NCBI RefSeq assembly: GCF_018275325.1
Contig: NZ_JAGVQR010000001.1
Coordinates: forward strand, 1,364,001-1,428,000
Direction of reading: 5' to 3'
Source of the DNA: Nocardioides palaemonis
GTDB lineage: Bacteria; Actinomycetota; Actinomycetes; Propionibacteriales; Nocardioidaceae
Length of the DNA: 64,000 nucleotides
In this document: positions 43,005 through 52,119 of the stretch, piece after piece
Numbering within the stretch: the stretch's first letter is position 1
Layout of the letters: each line of letters starts with the position of its first letter
The notes under the pieces: model-generated
The model's database searches: none
What the model saw: only the letters and a program-made list of their open reading frames with translations
Told to the model about the DNA's origin: nothing
Program-made: the position numbers and the translations under genes

Positions 43005-44282
43005 TCACGCGTACGGCTGGCGCAGCTCCATGTGGGGACCGATGGTCGGGTCGGAGTCGTAGACCGCGCGCGCCAGCACCACGTCGCGGGCGTCGGCCGC
43101 GGAGCAGCCCGTCTCGCTGATCTCCCGGGCGATCAGCCCCGCCACGAGCGGCGCCGCGAAGGACGTACCGCTCCAGCGCGCCATGCCGGTGGAGAACACC
43201 CGGACGTCGCCGACGTCCGGGGTCTCGTTGCAGACGAACGTGCCGTCCGGGAACGCGTTGACGTGGTTGCGACCGAGTGCGTACACGTCGGCCGAGACGC
43301 CGAAGTTGGAGTAGTCCGACACCCGGCCGTCCCGGTCGAGCGAGCCGACGCCGACGCACCACCCGAAGGCGGCCGGCCAGAACGGCGCGGCCCAGGAGTC
43401 GTTGCCGGCGGCGGCGACGAGCACGCAGTCGCGCTTGCGCAGCCGCGTGCGGTGGAACACCTCCAGCGGGAGCGAGGGCAGGTCGAACCGTGTCCGGCAG
43501 CCGGCGGAGAGGTTGATGACGTGCGGGTCGTGGGTGAGCGCCGCCTCGAGGTGGACGACGAGGTCCGACTCGAGGATGCCGCCGCCGCCCACGCCGCCGA
43601 TCGCGAAGCCGTCGACGAACACCTTCGTGTCAGGCGCGATGCAGCGCACCACGCCCGCGATGAAGGTGCCGTGACCGGCGTAGGGCCGCAGGTCGGGGCC
43701 GTTGAGCTCGTCGTCGCCGTCGACCCCTGCGAGCCACGGCGTACGCGGGTCGGTGGCGGCCGGCGGGTGCCAGCCGGTGTCGACGACGACGACGCTGACC
43801 TCAGAGCCCTTCGACTGCGGTGCGACGGGCGGCCACGGGTCGCGGAGCCCGGTCTCCTGCGGCTCGATCGCCGGGCACAGGTTGCCGCCCGGGCCGCCGG
43901 GGGAGACGTGCACCCAGTGGTCCGGCGAGGCGGCACCGCGTCGCAGCCCACCGGCCTCGAGCAGGTCGAGCACGTCGGGCACCGACTCGCCGCCGCGGCG
44001 GGGCGCCAGGACGTAGCGCACCAGCTCGCCGTCGAGCAGGGTCGCCTCGTCGCGCCGGGGCGACTCGCCGAGCACCTCCTTGTCGAGCGTCTCGGCAGCG
44101 CGCTCGAACGCCTCGACGTCCGCGGCCCGCACGAGGACGCGGTCCGGGTGGTAGAGGTACGTGAAGTCCGCCGGCGCCTCGGTGTCCCAGGCGACGGAGC
44201 CCTCGTTGGCCGCGCGGAACGCGCGGAGCTGGTCGGTGGTGCGTCGGCGCCTGTCGCTGCCGATCTTCCAGTCGCTCGCCAT
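43005..44282 (-). CDS. Cytoplasmic S8 subtilisin-like serine protease
   Basis: A 425-residue subtilase. The triad is Asp168 in VVVVDTGWH, His204 in YAGHGTFIAG and Ser374 in SGTSFAAPLVAG, with oxyanion Asn294 in AAAGND. There is no signal peptide: the protein starts MASDWKIGSDRRRR. The first 150 or so residues form an N-terminal region (FTYLYHPDRVLVRAADVEAFERA) reminiscent of an inhibitor-like fold. It should therefore act in the cytosol. It converges on the small partner gene (18 bp apart) and diverges from the TPR-CHAT gene, sharing its control region. Confidence 0.9.
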   Translation of the reverse strand: MASDWKIGSDRRRRTTDQLRAFRAANEGSVAWDTEAPADFTYLYHPDRVLVRAADVEAFERAAETLDKEVLGESPRRDEATLLDGELVRYVLAPRRGGESVPDVLDLLEAGGLRRGAASPDHWVHVSPGGPGGNLCPAIEPQETGLRDPWPPVAPQSKGSEVSVVVVDTGWHPPAATDPRTPWLAGVDGDDELNGPDLRPYAGHGTFIAGVVRCIAPDTKVFVDGFAIGGVGGGGILESDLVVHLEAALTHDPHVINLSAGCRTRFDLPSLPLEVFHRTRLRKRDCVLVAAAGNDSWAAPFWPAAFGWCVGVGSLDRDGRVSDYSNFGVSADVYALGRNHVNAFPDGTFVCNETPDVGDVRVFSTGMARWSGTSFAAPLVAGLIAREISETGCSAADARDVVLARAVYDSDPTIGPHMELRQPYA

Positions 44283-44288
44283 GGCCTG

Positions 44289-44357
44289 ACGCTAGCGCCG
44301 TCGGATCGTCGCGTTGTAGTGGTTCGGGCAGGTTTTTCCTGACGGATCGGCGAGGAT
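44289..44357. promoter_or_regulatory. Divergent promoters between S8 protease and TPR-CHAT gene
   Basis: Minus-strand TAGCGT (44289-44294) ends six bases before the S8 ATG; plus-strand GAGGAT (44352-44357) ends six bases before the CHAT GTG. Between them CAGG-ttttt-CCTG (44329-44341) is a short palindrome, able to act in both directions. Confidence 0.45.
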
Positions 44358-44363
44358 GTCGCC

Positions 44364-46949
44364 GTGGACCGCGACCAGGCCGAGGAGCTGCTGCGCACGC
44401 TCTTCGCCGATCCTGCACTCGCGCGGTCCCGCGCGGAGCAGGAGCTGGTGGGTCACGACGACCCCGCGCTCGCCTCGATCGGCCACCAGGTCGTCGGGAT
44501 CGTGGTGCGCGACCTCGGTGACACCGAGGTCGCGATGGGCGAGCTGCGGACGGCCGTCCGGCTGGCCCGCAGGTCAGGCGACACCAGCCGGTGGGGCGAC
44601 GCGCTCGCGACGCTCGGCCTGTCGCTCTGCGTGGCGGGATGGACCCGCGACGGCATGCGGGTCCTCGGTCAGGCGGTCTCGGTCCTCGAGGGCGTGCCTC
44701 GCGGCCGTGCCCTGGTGCGGCGCGCCTACGTCACCGGACACCTCCTCGCCCGCTTCGAGGAGAGCGCCGCCGACCTGAGGGAGGCACGGAGCATCTTCGC
44801 CGAGGAGGGCGACCACGTCTGGGAGACGCGGGCGCTCAACCTCGAGGGCCTCGTCGACGTCGGGCTGGGCGACCTCGAGGGCGCCGAGCGGGCGTTCACC
44901 GCCCACGGCGACATCGCCGCCCGCCTCGGCGATCAGTACGACATGGGTCTCTCGCAGCACAACCGGGGCTGGCTGGCCTTCGTGCGGGGCGACCTGCCGG
45001 TCGCCCTCGAGCACTACGCCGCGGCCTCCGCACGCTACGACGCGATCGACCTGACCAGCACCGACCTGGTCTACGACCAGTGCCTCGCCTACCTCGCGGC
45101 CGGTCTCGCCGACGACGCGATCGAGGTCGTCGAGCGTGCCCTGGCCGTCCGTCCGCTGCTGCCGCGCGAGGAGGCGGACCTGCTGCAGGCGGCCGCCGAG
45201 GCGGCGCTCGCGGCCCGGGACTGGCCCCACGCCACCGCGGTCGCGGACCGGGCCGCGCGGATCCTGCGCCGGCAGTCGCGACGGGTCCACGCGCTGCAGG
45301 CCGACCTGCTCGCCCTCACCGCGCGGGCCGAGGCGGGCGCACCCGCCGGGCCGCTGCTGCGCCGGGCCGAGCGGCTGGTCGAGCGGATGCGTGCCGATGA
45401 GGTCGTCGACCTGCCGCTGGCCCTCCACGTCGCCGCCCGGATCGCCGGCCGGGTCCGGTCGGAGCGGGCCGCGACGCTGCAGCGCGGCTGGCTGGACGAG
45501 GTGGCCACCCACAGGACCAGCCCACGGGCGCGGCTGCAGGTGCTCGGGTGGTACGCCCTGGCCCAGCGGCGCGCCGTCGAGGGCGACGACCGCGGCGTGC
45601 TCCGGGCCTGCGACGCCGGCCTGCGTGTGCTGGAGAAGCAGCGTGCCGCCCTCGGGAGCCAGGAGCTGCGCGCCGTGTCCTCGGGCCACGGGTCCCGGCT
45701 CGCCGAGCTCGGCACCCGGACCGCTCTCGCCAGCAGCGACGCCCGGCAGCTGCTGCGCTGGTCCGAGCGGTGGCGGGCCAACGCCCTCACGATCCCGCAG
45801 GCCTACGGCGAGCACGACCCCGAGACCACGGCCGACCTCGCCGCACTACGGGCGCAGCACCGGCGCATCGCCGACGCCGCGGCGGACGGAGCACCGACCG
45901 AACGGCTCGAGGCGCGCGCGGCGCGGCTCGAGCGGGCGGTCCGCCAGCGGCTGCTGCACGCCCGCGGCTCGGGGGCCAGGGAGGCCGCGCTCGACCTCGG
46001 TGCCCTGCTCGAGGCGCTGAGCGAGGACGACACCGTCCTCGTCGAGCTGACCGAGGTCGACGGCGTGCTCCATGCCGTGATCTCCGGACACGGGCGGGTG
46101 CGCCACCGCGTCGTCGGCGACGCCACGACGGCTGCCCGTGCCGTGGACTTCGCGCTGTTCACCTTGCGCCAGGCGGCGCGGGGCCGACGTGCCCAGGTCG
46201 CCGTCGCCGGCCGCCGGCTGCAGGAGGCGCTGCTCGGCCCGGCGGTGCGCGGGCTGGACGGTGCCCGGGTCGTCGTCTCCCCGACGACCGCGCTCCAGGG
46301 CGTCCCGTGGGGGATCCTGCCCGACCTCGCCGACCGCCCGGTGACGACCACCCCCTCGGCGCGGCTCTGGCTCCGGGCGCGCTCGGCCGTGCCGACCGGT
46401 GAGCACCGGGTGATGGTCGTCGGCCCGGGCCTGGGCAGCGGCGGCGCCGAGGTGCCGGTCATCGCCGCGGACGACCCGTCCGCGGTGGTGCTGGACGGTG
46501 AGGCCGCCACGGCGGCGGCCACCCTCACGGCCCTCGACGGCGCGTCCCTCGCCCACGTCGCCGCCCACGGCCGGTTCCGCGAGGACAGCCCGCTGTTCTC
46601 CTCGCTGGCGCTCGCGGACGGGCCGCTCCTGGTCCACGACCTGCAGCAGCTGCGACACCCGCCGCACCGGGTCGTCCTCTCCGCGTGCGAGTCGGGTGTG
46701 CTGGCCCCCGTCGGCGACCAGGAGCTCCTCGGGCTCTCGGCCGCGCTGCTCTCGATGGGCACCGCCGGCGTGGTGTCAGCGCTCGCGGAGGTCGACGACG
46801 CCGCCACGGTCGAGGTCATGGTCGCGCTGCACGCCGCGCTGCGACGAGGCGCGGGCCTCGGGGAGGCGCTCCACGCCGCTCGGGCGGCCGCCGGCACCGA
46901 CCCCGTCCTCGTCGCCACCGCAGCCTCCTTCACCGCAATGGGGACCTGA
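44364..46949 (+). CDS. TPR-CHAT protein (caspase-like cysteine protease)
   Basis: An 861-residue protein. Residues 1 to about 480 are helical TPR-like repeats (GMRVLGQAVSVLEGVPRGRA, WETRALNLEGLVDVGLGDLEGA, DYAAASARYDAI-type units). The C-terminal 280 residues are a CHAT domain with catalytic His735 in VAAHGRF and Cys775 in LSACESG, followed by GLSAALLSMGTAGVVSAL. CHAT proteases are relatives of caspases and separase; in known defence systems they are activated by a sensor and cut a partner protein. No signal peptide. The likely partners are the divergent S8 protease and the small protein next to the sigma factor. Confidence 0.9.
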   Translation: MDRDQAEELLRTLFADPALARSRAEQELVGHDDPALASIGHQVVGIVVRDLGDTEVAMGELRTAVRLARRSGDTSRWGDALATLGLSLCVAGWTRDGMRVLGQAVSVLEGVPRGRALVRRAYVTGHLLARFEESAADLREARSIFAEEGDHVWETRALNLEGLVDVGLGDLEGAERAFTAHGDIAARLGDQYDMGLSQHNRGWLAFVRGDLPVALEHYAAASARYDAIDLTSTDLVYDQCLAYLAAGLADDAIEVVERALAVRPLLPREEADLLQAAAEAALAARDWPHATAVADRAARILRRQSRRVHALQADLLALTARAEAGAPAGPLLRRAERLVERMRADEVVDLPLALHVAARIAGRVRSERAATLQRGWLDEVATHRTSPRARLQVLGWYALAQRRAVEGDDRGVLRACDAGLRVLEKQRAALGSQELRAVSSGHGSRLAELGTRTALASSDARQLLRWSERWRANALTIPQAYGEHDPETTADLAALRAQHRRIADAAADGAPTERLEARAARLERAVRQRLLHARGSGAREAALDLGALLEALSEDDTVLVELTEVDGVLHAVISGHGRVRHRVVGDATTAARAVDFALFTLRQAARGRRAQVAVAGRRLQEALLGPAVRGLDGARVVVSPTTALQGVPWGILPDLADRPVTTTPSARLWLRARSAVPTGEHRVMVVGPGLGSGGAEVPVIAADDPSAVVLDGEAATAAATLTALDGASLAHVAAHGRFREDSPLFSSLALADGPLLVHDLQQLRHPPHRVVLSACESGVLAPVGDQELLGLSAALLSMGTAGVVSALAEVDDAATVEVMVALHAALRRGAGLGEALHAARAAAGTDPVLVATAASFTAMGT

Positions 46950-46952
46950 CCC

Positions 46953-47897
46953 TCAGGGCATCTGCACCTTCACCGGGTCGCTCGCGTTCTCGCACGCGTC
47001 GAGCACGCAGCGCACGGTCGACGACTTCCGCTGCCCGTTGACCTGGAGCAGCACGGCGTCCGGCGATTCCCACTGCCAGCCGCCGAACCAGTTCGTGGTC
47101 CACGTCGCCAGCCGCTTCCCGTCGGTGCGGCGGAGGTCGATCTCGTTCGGTCCGAGACCGTCGACGAGGATCCCGACGGTCAGCATGCGCGTCCCGTCGG
47201 GCGACAGGGCCACCACCCGCTGGCTGCAGGAGCGCCACACGGTGTCGGCGAGGTCGCTCAGCCGCACCATCCGCACGCAGCCGCCGACGTACGGGTCCTT
47301 GGTGTAGGTCTCGAGCAGGTCGTGCTCGATGCTGGCGAGCGCCGAGAGACGGCGGGTCACGAGGCGGACCCGGTCGGGACCGGTCCGCCAGCGCACCAGC
47401 CGGCCGTCGTGGCGCACCAGGACCTGGCGCTCGTCGGCGGTGACCACCTCGGGCCAGCCGCCGAACGTACGCTCCGGTCCGGCCGAGCCGTCGAGCGCCG
47501 AGAAGGTCTGCACCGCGGTGCGACGGCGGGCCGGGTGGTCGAGGGTGACCAGGCGGCTGCCGTCCTCGCTCAGCGTGGTGAGGGTGACGTCGACCTTGCG
47601 CAGCAGCGTGCGGGTGCTCCCGTCCGGCTCGATGCGGATCACACGGCGTCGGTCGGTCCCGACGACCCAGCCGTCGCCCGACTCCCCGATCACCCGGACC
47701 ACCCGGCCAGCGAGGTCGACGCGCAGGTCACCAGCGACGAAGTCGAAGTCCTCGACGTGCGCCACCGCGACGTCGGGCCCCCGGTCGAGACGCTGCGGCT
47801 GCAGCTCGGTGGTGGGCGCGGCGGCCCCGGCCGGTGCGACGAGCCCGAGGCCCGTGGCGAGAGCCGCGACGAGTGCGGCTGCGGTCGTACGACGCAT
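46953..47897 (-). CDS. Secreted beta-propeller-like protein of unknown function
   Basis: A 314-residue protein with signal peptide [27 protein letters not shown]. The rest is beta-rich with repeated blades resembling WD40/Tol[55 protein letters not shown] and [14 protein letters not shown]. Four cysteines in the last third ([23 protein letters not shown]) could pair as disulfides. ATG 47897 follows AGGGGGAT. It ends three bases from the TPR-CHAT stop, convergent. Confidence 0.75.
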   Translation of the reverse strand: MRRTTAAALVAALATGLGLVAPAGAAAPTTELQPQRLDRGPDVAVAHVEDFDFVAGDLRVDLAGRVVRVIGESGDGWVVGTDRRRVIRIEPDGSTRTLLRKVDVTLTTLSEDGSRLVTLDHPARRRTAVQTFSALDGSAGPERTFGGWPEVVTADERQVLVRHDGRLVRWRTGPDRVRLVTRRLSALASIEHDLLETYTKDPYVGGCVRMVRLSDLADTVWRSCSQRVVALSPDGTRMLTVGILVDGLGPNEIDLRRTDGKRLATWTTNWFGGWQWESPDAVLLQVNGQRKSSTVRCVLDACENASDPVKVQMP

Positions 47898-48004
47898 GGT
47901 GGATCCCCCTGGTGTGTGCGCTCTCATGGGGGAGACGCGGCGCGACCTCCGCGGGTTGCGTCCGCCGCGGGGGAATCGGTTCGCGGCTCCCGGAGGGCCA
48001 CACC

Positions 48005-48010
48005 TATTGT
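48005..48010 (+). promoter_or_regulatory. Leaderless -10 (TATTGT) for proS
   Basis: TATTGT ends seven bases before ATG 48018, supporting that start over the in-frame ATG at 48039. Confidence 0.5.
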
Positions 48011-48017
48011 TGCGCCC

Positions 48018-49799
48018 ATGACTGGCCGCATCCTCCGCATGTCGTCCCTCTTCGTGCGCACCCTGCGCGACGACCCGAACGACGCCGAGGTGCCGAGCCA
48101 CAAGCTGCTCGTCCGCGCCGGCTACATCCGCCGCAACGCCCCCGGCATCTACACCTGGCTGCCGCTCGGCCTGCGCGTGCTGCGCAAGATCGAGGCGATC
48201 ATCCGCGAGGAGATGGACGACATCGGCGCCCAGGAGCTGTCGTTCCCCGCGCTGCTGCCCAAGGAGCCCTACGAGGCGACCAACCGGTGGGTCGAGTACG
48301 GCCCCAACATCTTCCGCCTGCAGGACCGCAAGGGCGCCGACTACCTGCTCGGCCCCACGCACGAGGAGATGTTCACCCTCGTGGTGAAGGACCTCTACTC
48401 CTCCTACAAGGACCTCCCGCTCTCGATCTACCAGATCCAGACCAAGTACCGCGACGAGGCGCGTCCCCGTGCGGGTCTGCTGCGCGGGCGCGAGTTCGTG
48501 ATGAAGGACTCCTACTCCTTCGACGTCGACGACGCCGGGCTCGAGGTGGCCTACCAGAAGCATCGCGACGCCTACGTCCGCATCTTCGACCGCCTCGGCT
48601 TCGAGTACGTCATCGTCAAGGCGACCTCGGGTGCCATGGGCGGCTCGGCCAGCGAGGAGTTCCTCGCCAAGGCCGAGGTCGGCGAGGACACCTACGTCCG
48701 CTGCACGCACTGCGACTACGCCGCCAACGTCGAGGCCGTCGCGGTCCGCGCGCCCGCCGCCGTGCCCTTCGACGATGCGCCCGCCGCGCACGCCGAGGAC
48801 ACCCCCGACACGCCCACCATCGACACCCTCGTCGACCACCTCAACGCCACGTTCCCCCGTGACGACCGTCCCTGGGCGGCCGGCGACACGCTCAAGAACG
48901 TGCTGGTCGTGCTCAAGCACCCCGACGGCACCCGCGAGCCGCTCGCCATCGGCCTGCCCGGCGACCGCGAGGTCGACCAGAAGCGGCTCGAGGGCCAGCT
49001 CGAGCCCATCGAGGTGGAGGCGATGGACGAGGCCGAGCTCGCGAAGCACCCCGCGCTGGTGAAGGGCTACATCGGCCCGGAGGTGCTGGGGGAGGAGTCG
49101 AAGTCCGGCATCCGCTACCTCGTCGACCCCCGCGTCGTGGAGGGCACCCGCTGGGTCACCGGCGCCAACGTCCCCGGCTCCCACGTCGTCGACCTGGTGG
49201 TCGGGCGCGACTTCACGCCTGACGGCACGATCGAGGCCGCCGACGTGCGCGACGGCGACGAGTGCCCCAACTGCACCGAGGGCACCCTGCAGTCCGCCCG
49301 CGGCGTCGAGATGGGCCACATCTTCCAGCTCGGCCGCAAGTACGCCGACGCGCTCGGCCTGAAGGTGCTCGACGAGAACGGCAAGCTCGTCACCGTCACG
49401 ATGGGCTCCTACGGCATCGGCCCCTCGCGCGCCGTGGCCGCCATCGCCGAGGGCACCCTCGACGACATGGGCCTGTGCTGGCCGCGCAACGTCGCGCCCG
49501 CCGACGTCCACGTCGTGGCCGCCGGCAAGGACGAGGCGATCTTCGCCGCCGCCGAGGAGCTCGCACGCGACCTCAAGGCCGCCGGCCTCGAGGTGCTGCT
49601 CGACGACCGCGCCGGCAAGGTCAGCCCCGGCGTGAAGTTCAAGGACGCCGAGCTGATCGGCGTCCCGACGATCGTCACGGTCGGCCGCGGCCTGGCCGAC
49701 GGCCTCGTCGAGGTCCGCGACCGCAAGTCCGGCGAGCGCGAGGACGTCGCGGTCGGCGACGCGGCCACGCACGTGGCCGACCTGGTGCTGCGGGGCTGA
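48018..49799 (+). CDS. proS: Prolyl-tRNA synthetase (bacterial type, with INS editing domain)
   Basis: A 593-residue class II synthetase. Motif 1 is in [21 protein letters not shown], motif 2 in [19 protein letters not shown] and [18 protein letters not shown], motif 3 in [13 protein letters not shown]. The editing insertion, which clears Ala-tRNA(Pro), spans about residues 225-400 and includes [24 protein letters not shown] CxxC pair (CTHCDY, CPNC) flanks it. The C-terminal anticodon-binding domain ends [14 protein letters not shown]. Confidence 0.97.
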   Translation: MTGRILRMSSLFVRTLRDDPNDAEVPSHKLLVRAGYIRRNAPGIYTWLPLGLRVLRKIEAIIREEMDDIGAQELSFPALLPKEPYEATNRWVEYGPNIFRLQDRKGADYLLGPTHEEMFTLVVKDLYSSYKDLPLSIYQIQTKYRDEARPRAGLLRGREFVMKDSYSFDVDDAGLEVAYQKHRDAYVRIFDRLGFEYVIVKATSGAMGGSASEEFLAKAEVGEDTYVRCTHCDYAANVEAVAVRAPAAVPFDDAPAAHAEDTPDTPTIDTLVDHLNATFPRDDRPWAAGDTLKNVLVVLKHPDGTREPLAIGLPGDREVDQKRLEGQLEPIEVEAMDEAELAKHPALVKGYIGPEVLGEESKSGIRYLVDPRVVEGTRWVTGANVPGSHVVDLVVGRDFTPDGTIEAADVRDGDECPNCTEGTLQSARGVEMGHIFQLGRKYADALGLKVLDENGKLVTVTMGSYGIGPSRAVAAIAEGTLDDMGLCWPRNVAPADVHVVAAGKDEAIFAAAEELARDLKAAGLEVLLDDRAGKVSPGVKFKDAELIGVPTIVTVGRGLADGLVEVRDRKSGEREDVAVGDAATHVADLVLRG

Positions 49800-49811
49800 G
49801 CCAAGGTCTCG

Positions 49812-50690
49812 GTGGTCGAGGTGCGAGCGAGGCGAGTCTCGACACCACTCACCGGGTGGCGCGCGCACCTGGCCGCGATCCGCCCGGACGCCGACCCGGT
49901 AGAGGCCGACTGGTGGGACACGTCGTGGGAGACCCCCACGCCCGCGGCCGTCGGCTTCCTCGTCCCGGCGGGATTCGAGGCGTACGCCCGGGTGCTCCAC
50001 CCGGCCCACGACCGGCACCGGGACGCGGTGAGGTGGTCGACCGTCGCGGAGGAGTGCGGCACGGTGCTGCACGCCGAGGCGCAGTGGCACGCCCTCGCCG
50101 GGCGCAGGTCCTCGCGCGAGCACAGCCCGCCCCCGACCGGCACGGGCTGGCCCGGCAACGAGCCCGACGTCGGCTGTCTCGACCGGACGTCGCTCGAGGC
50201 GCTGGCCGACGTGCTCGCGCGCCACACGACGACGGCGGTGACGACCTACGTGGCGTTCTGGGTGGGCTACGGCCTGTGGCCGGACGCGTGGTCCGACGCG
50301 CCCACCACGGCGCGTCCGGTGCGCGAGGCGTACCTCTTCCAGCGGCCGCTCGACGAGGTCGCCACGCTGTGCGCGGAGGCGCCCGCGGTGGCGCTCGCGC
50401 TCGGGACGCCGACCGGCTCCGCGGTCGTCTGGTCGACCGACGGGCGCAGCTGGGTCCCGACTCCGGACGAGCAGTTCACCACCTGGGCGTCGCTGCAGTG
50501 GCAGAGCCCGAGCGCGTGGTGGCCCGCCGATCGCGCGTGGGCGACGTCCAACGACACCGACCTCGACTCCACCCTCGTCGGCGGCAGCCGCGCCCTCGTC
50601 GCCGATCTGCTCGGCGACGACCGCCTCGAGGCGCTGCCCTGGCCGGTCGACGGCTCGCTGTGGTCGGGCGCGGACACCATCAACCGGTAG
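49812..50690 (+). CDS. Conserved hypothetical protein; start lies in a dispersed repeat
   Basis: A 292-residue soluble protein that I cannot assign to a named family. It is Trp-rich (EADWWDTSWETP, TYVAFWVGYGLWPDAW, WASLQWQSPSAWW) and ends in a regular SRALVADLLGDDRLEALPWP segment. The first 12 residues (MVEVRARRVSTP) are encoded by the repeat at 49814-49846, and no ATG, GTG or TTG appears near the conserved start GWRAHLAAIRP. Thus either the start was recruited from the repeat, or a non-standard start is used. It begins 12 bases after proS. Confidence 0.65.
   Translation: MVEVRARRVSTPLTGWRAHLAAIRPDADPVEADWWDTSWETPTPAAVGFLVPAGFEAYARVLHPAHDRHRDAVRWSTVAEECGTVLHAEAQWHALAGRRSSREHSPPPTGTGWPGNEPDVGCLDRTSLEALADVLARHTTTAVTTYVAFWVGYGLWPDAWSDAPTTARPVREAYLFQRPLDEVATLCAEAPAVALALGTPTGSAVVWSTDGRSWVPTPDEQFTTWASLQWQSPSAWWPADRAWATSNDTDLDSTLVGGSRALVADLLGDDRLEALPWPVDGSLWSGADTINR
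49814..49846. repeat. Dispersed GGTYGAG element (33 nt)
   Basis: Opens GGTCGAGGTGCGAGCGAG and closes TCTCGACACC. It matches the complement of 30306-30338 at 28 of 33 positions. It overlaps the first codons of the following gene. Confidence 0.6.
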
Positions 50691-50698
50691 GCGTCGCG

Positions 50699-50704
50699 TA
50701 GGTT
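50699..50704 (+). promoter_or_regulatory. Leaderless -10 (TAGGTT) for HAD hydrolase
   Basis: TAGGTT ends seven bases before ATG 50712. Confidence 0.5.
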
Positions 50705-50711
50705 CGCGCGC

Positions 50712-51428
50712 ATGGCGATCGAGGCGGTGATCTTCGACTGGGGCGGCACGCTCACCCGCTGGCACGACGTGGACTTCCACGCCGAGTCGCTCGCGCTCGC
50801 GGAGGCGGTGCGCCGGACGCCGACGTCCGAGGACGACCACCACGCCCACGCCGAGCGCCTGCACCGCGCCGGCGCCGTGGTGTGGGGGCGCAGCCGCGAC
50901 CACCAGCAGAGCGCGACGATCGCCGACCTCTTCACCGAGGCCGGGCTCGACCACGACCCCGACCTCCTGCAGGCCTACTACGACTTCTGGGAGCCGCACA
51001 CCCTCACCGACCCCGAGGCCGGTCCGATGCTCGAGGAGCTGCGCTCGGCCGGGATCCGGGTCGGCGTGCTCTCCAACACCATCTGGCCGCGCGCGTGGCA
51101 CGTCGGCTTCTTCGAGCGCGACGGGGTCTACGACCTCTTCGACGGCGACGTCTACACCAGCGAGATCCCGTGGACCAAGCCCTCTCCGCTCGCGTTCCGG
51201 GCGGCGATGGACGCCGTCGGGGCCAGCGACCCGGCGGCGTGCGTCTACGTCGGCGACCGGCTCTTCGACGACGTCTGGGGCGCGCAGCAGGCGGGCATGC
51301 GCGCGATCCACGTGCCGCTCAGCACCATCCCGGCCGCGCAGGTGGGGCACAGCGAGGGCGAGCCGGATGCGACCGTCACGTCGCTGGCCGAGGTGCCCGA
51401 GGTGGTCCGCCGCCTCGGCACGACCTGA
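50712..51428 (+). CDS. HAD superfamily hydrolase
   Basis: A 238-residue HAD protein of subclass I. Motif I is VIFDWGGTL with nucleophile Asp9; the second Asp of DxD is replaced by Gly, as in some dehalogenase-like members. Motif II is VGVLSNTIW, motif III the Lys in PWTKPSPLAF and motif IV VYVGDRLFDDVWGA. The cap lies between motifs I and II (about residues 18-95, with GRSRDHQQSATIADLF). The substrate is unknown. Confidence 0.85.
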   Translation: MAIEAVIFDWGGTLTRWHDVDFHAESLALAEAVRRTPTSEDDHHAHAERLHRAGAVVWGRSRDHQQSATIADLFTEAGLDHDPDLLQAYYDFWEPHTLTDPEAGPMLEELRSAGIRVGVLSNTIWPRAWHVGFFERDGVYDLFDGDVYTSEIPWTKPSPLAFRAAMDAVGASDPAACVYVGDRLFDDVWGAQQAGMRAIHVPLSTIPAAQVGHSEGEPDATVTSLAEVPEVVRRLGTT

Positions 51429-51437
51429 GGCCCCTCC

Positions 51438-51620
51438 TGCATGTTTGTGCGTTGCAGCAACCTGCAGACGGGATTCGGTTGGCCGGGCCGCCGATCGAAT
51501 GCATGATTGTGCATGCGGCGCCGGCCACCCCCACAGGTCGGACCGCACGGGTGATGCTGACCAACCCCACACGACGGTCCGCGTCCTCGGCCGTTGGGAA
51601 GGATCTCGGGACTTTCCCAA
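51438..51620. other. Structured intergenic region with TGCATG repeats and hairpins
   Basis: The 253-bp gap after the HAD gene is richer in A and T than its surroundings. TGCATGTTTGTGC (51438-51450) and TGCATGATTGTGC (51500-51512) form a 13-bp direct repeat with one mismatch. Two hairpins follow: CGGACCG/CGGTCCG (51539-51545 with 51575-51581, enclosing an ACCCC-type loop) and TTGGGAA/TTCCCAA (51594-51600 with 51614-51620). A small RNA or regulator site is possible; no ORF was found. Confidence 0.35.
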
Positions 51621-51681
51621 TGGTTGAGGCCGCGGGCCGTCTCCCATTTCACGAGGTGGCGTCGCCGGACGGCCGACGGTG

Positions 51682-52119
51682 TCAGCCGAGCTCTGGCGCT
51701 CCGGGCCAGGTGGCCGGCTCGCCGCCGAGCTCGACCTGCCAGGTGGCCGACCAGACGGCCTCGTCGAGCGCCCACGACCGCACGTCGCCCGCCGAGCGCG
51801 CGACGAGCGCCGCCAGCGCCTCCGTGCTGCGCGCCTCGACCTCGCGGGCCACGGCCTGCACCTGCTCGACGCCCTGCGCCGGTCCGGGCACCGCGTAGGC
51901 CGGGTCGGCCGCGACCGGCTCCCCGCCCTCGTCGGCGACCAGCAGGCGCAGCCGGTCGCGGCGCGCCCGGTGGCGGCGGTAGGCCACGGTGAGGACGTCG
52001 TAGAGCGCGGGCGTGGCCGACTGCGAGGTGCGCGCGCCGAGCACGCCGTAGGTGTAGAGCGCGGCGTGCTCGTCGGCGAGCACGTCCTGCAGGGCGTCGA
52101 GGACGGTCTCGGTGCTCAC
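51682..52119 (-). CDS. DUF4439 ferritin-like protein
   Basis: A 145-residue all-helical protein resembling actinobacterial DUF4439 ferritin-like domains: [41 protein letters not shown], and [28 protein letters not shown]. The EH pair (DEHAALY) and the RRHRARRD helix are where di-iron ligands would be, though a complete ligand set is not clear. GTG 52119 overlaps the upstream lipoprotein gene by 4 bp, so the pair are co-translated. Function unknown. Confidence 0.75.
   Translation of the reverse strand: MSTETVLDALQDVLADEHAALYTYGVLGARTSQSATPALYDVLTVAYRRHRARRDRLRLLVADEGGEPVAADPAYAVPGPAQGVEQVQAVAREVEARSTEALAALVARSAGDVRSWALDEAVWSATWQVELGGEPATWPGAPELG

Noticed and set aside
46953..51647. A 1564-codon open frame on the minus strand
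   Set aside because: Only 46953-47897 encodes a plausible secreted protein; the remainder is antisense to proS, the hypothetical gene and the HAD gene.
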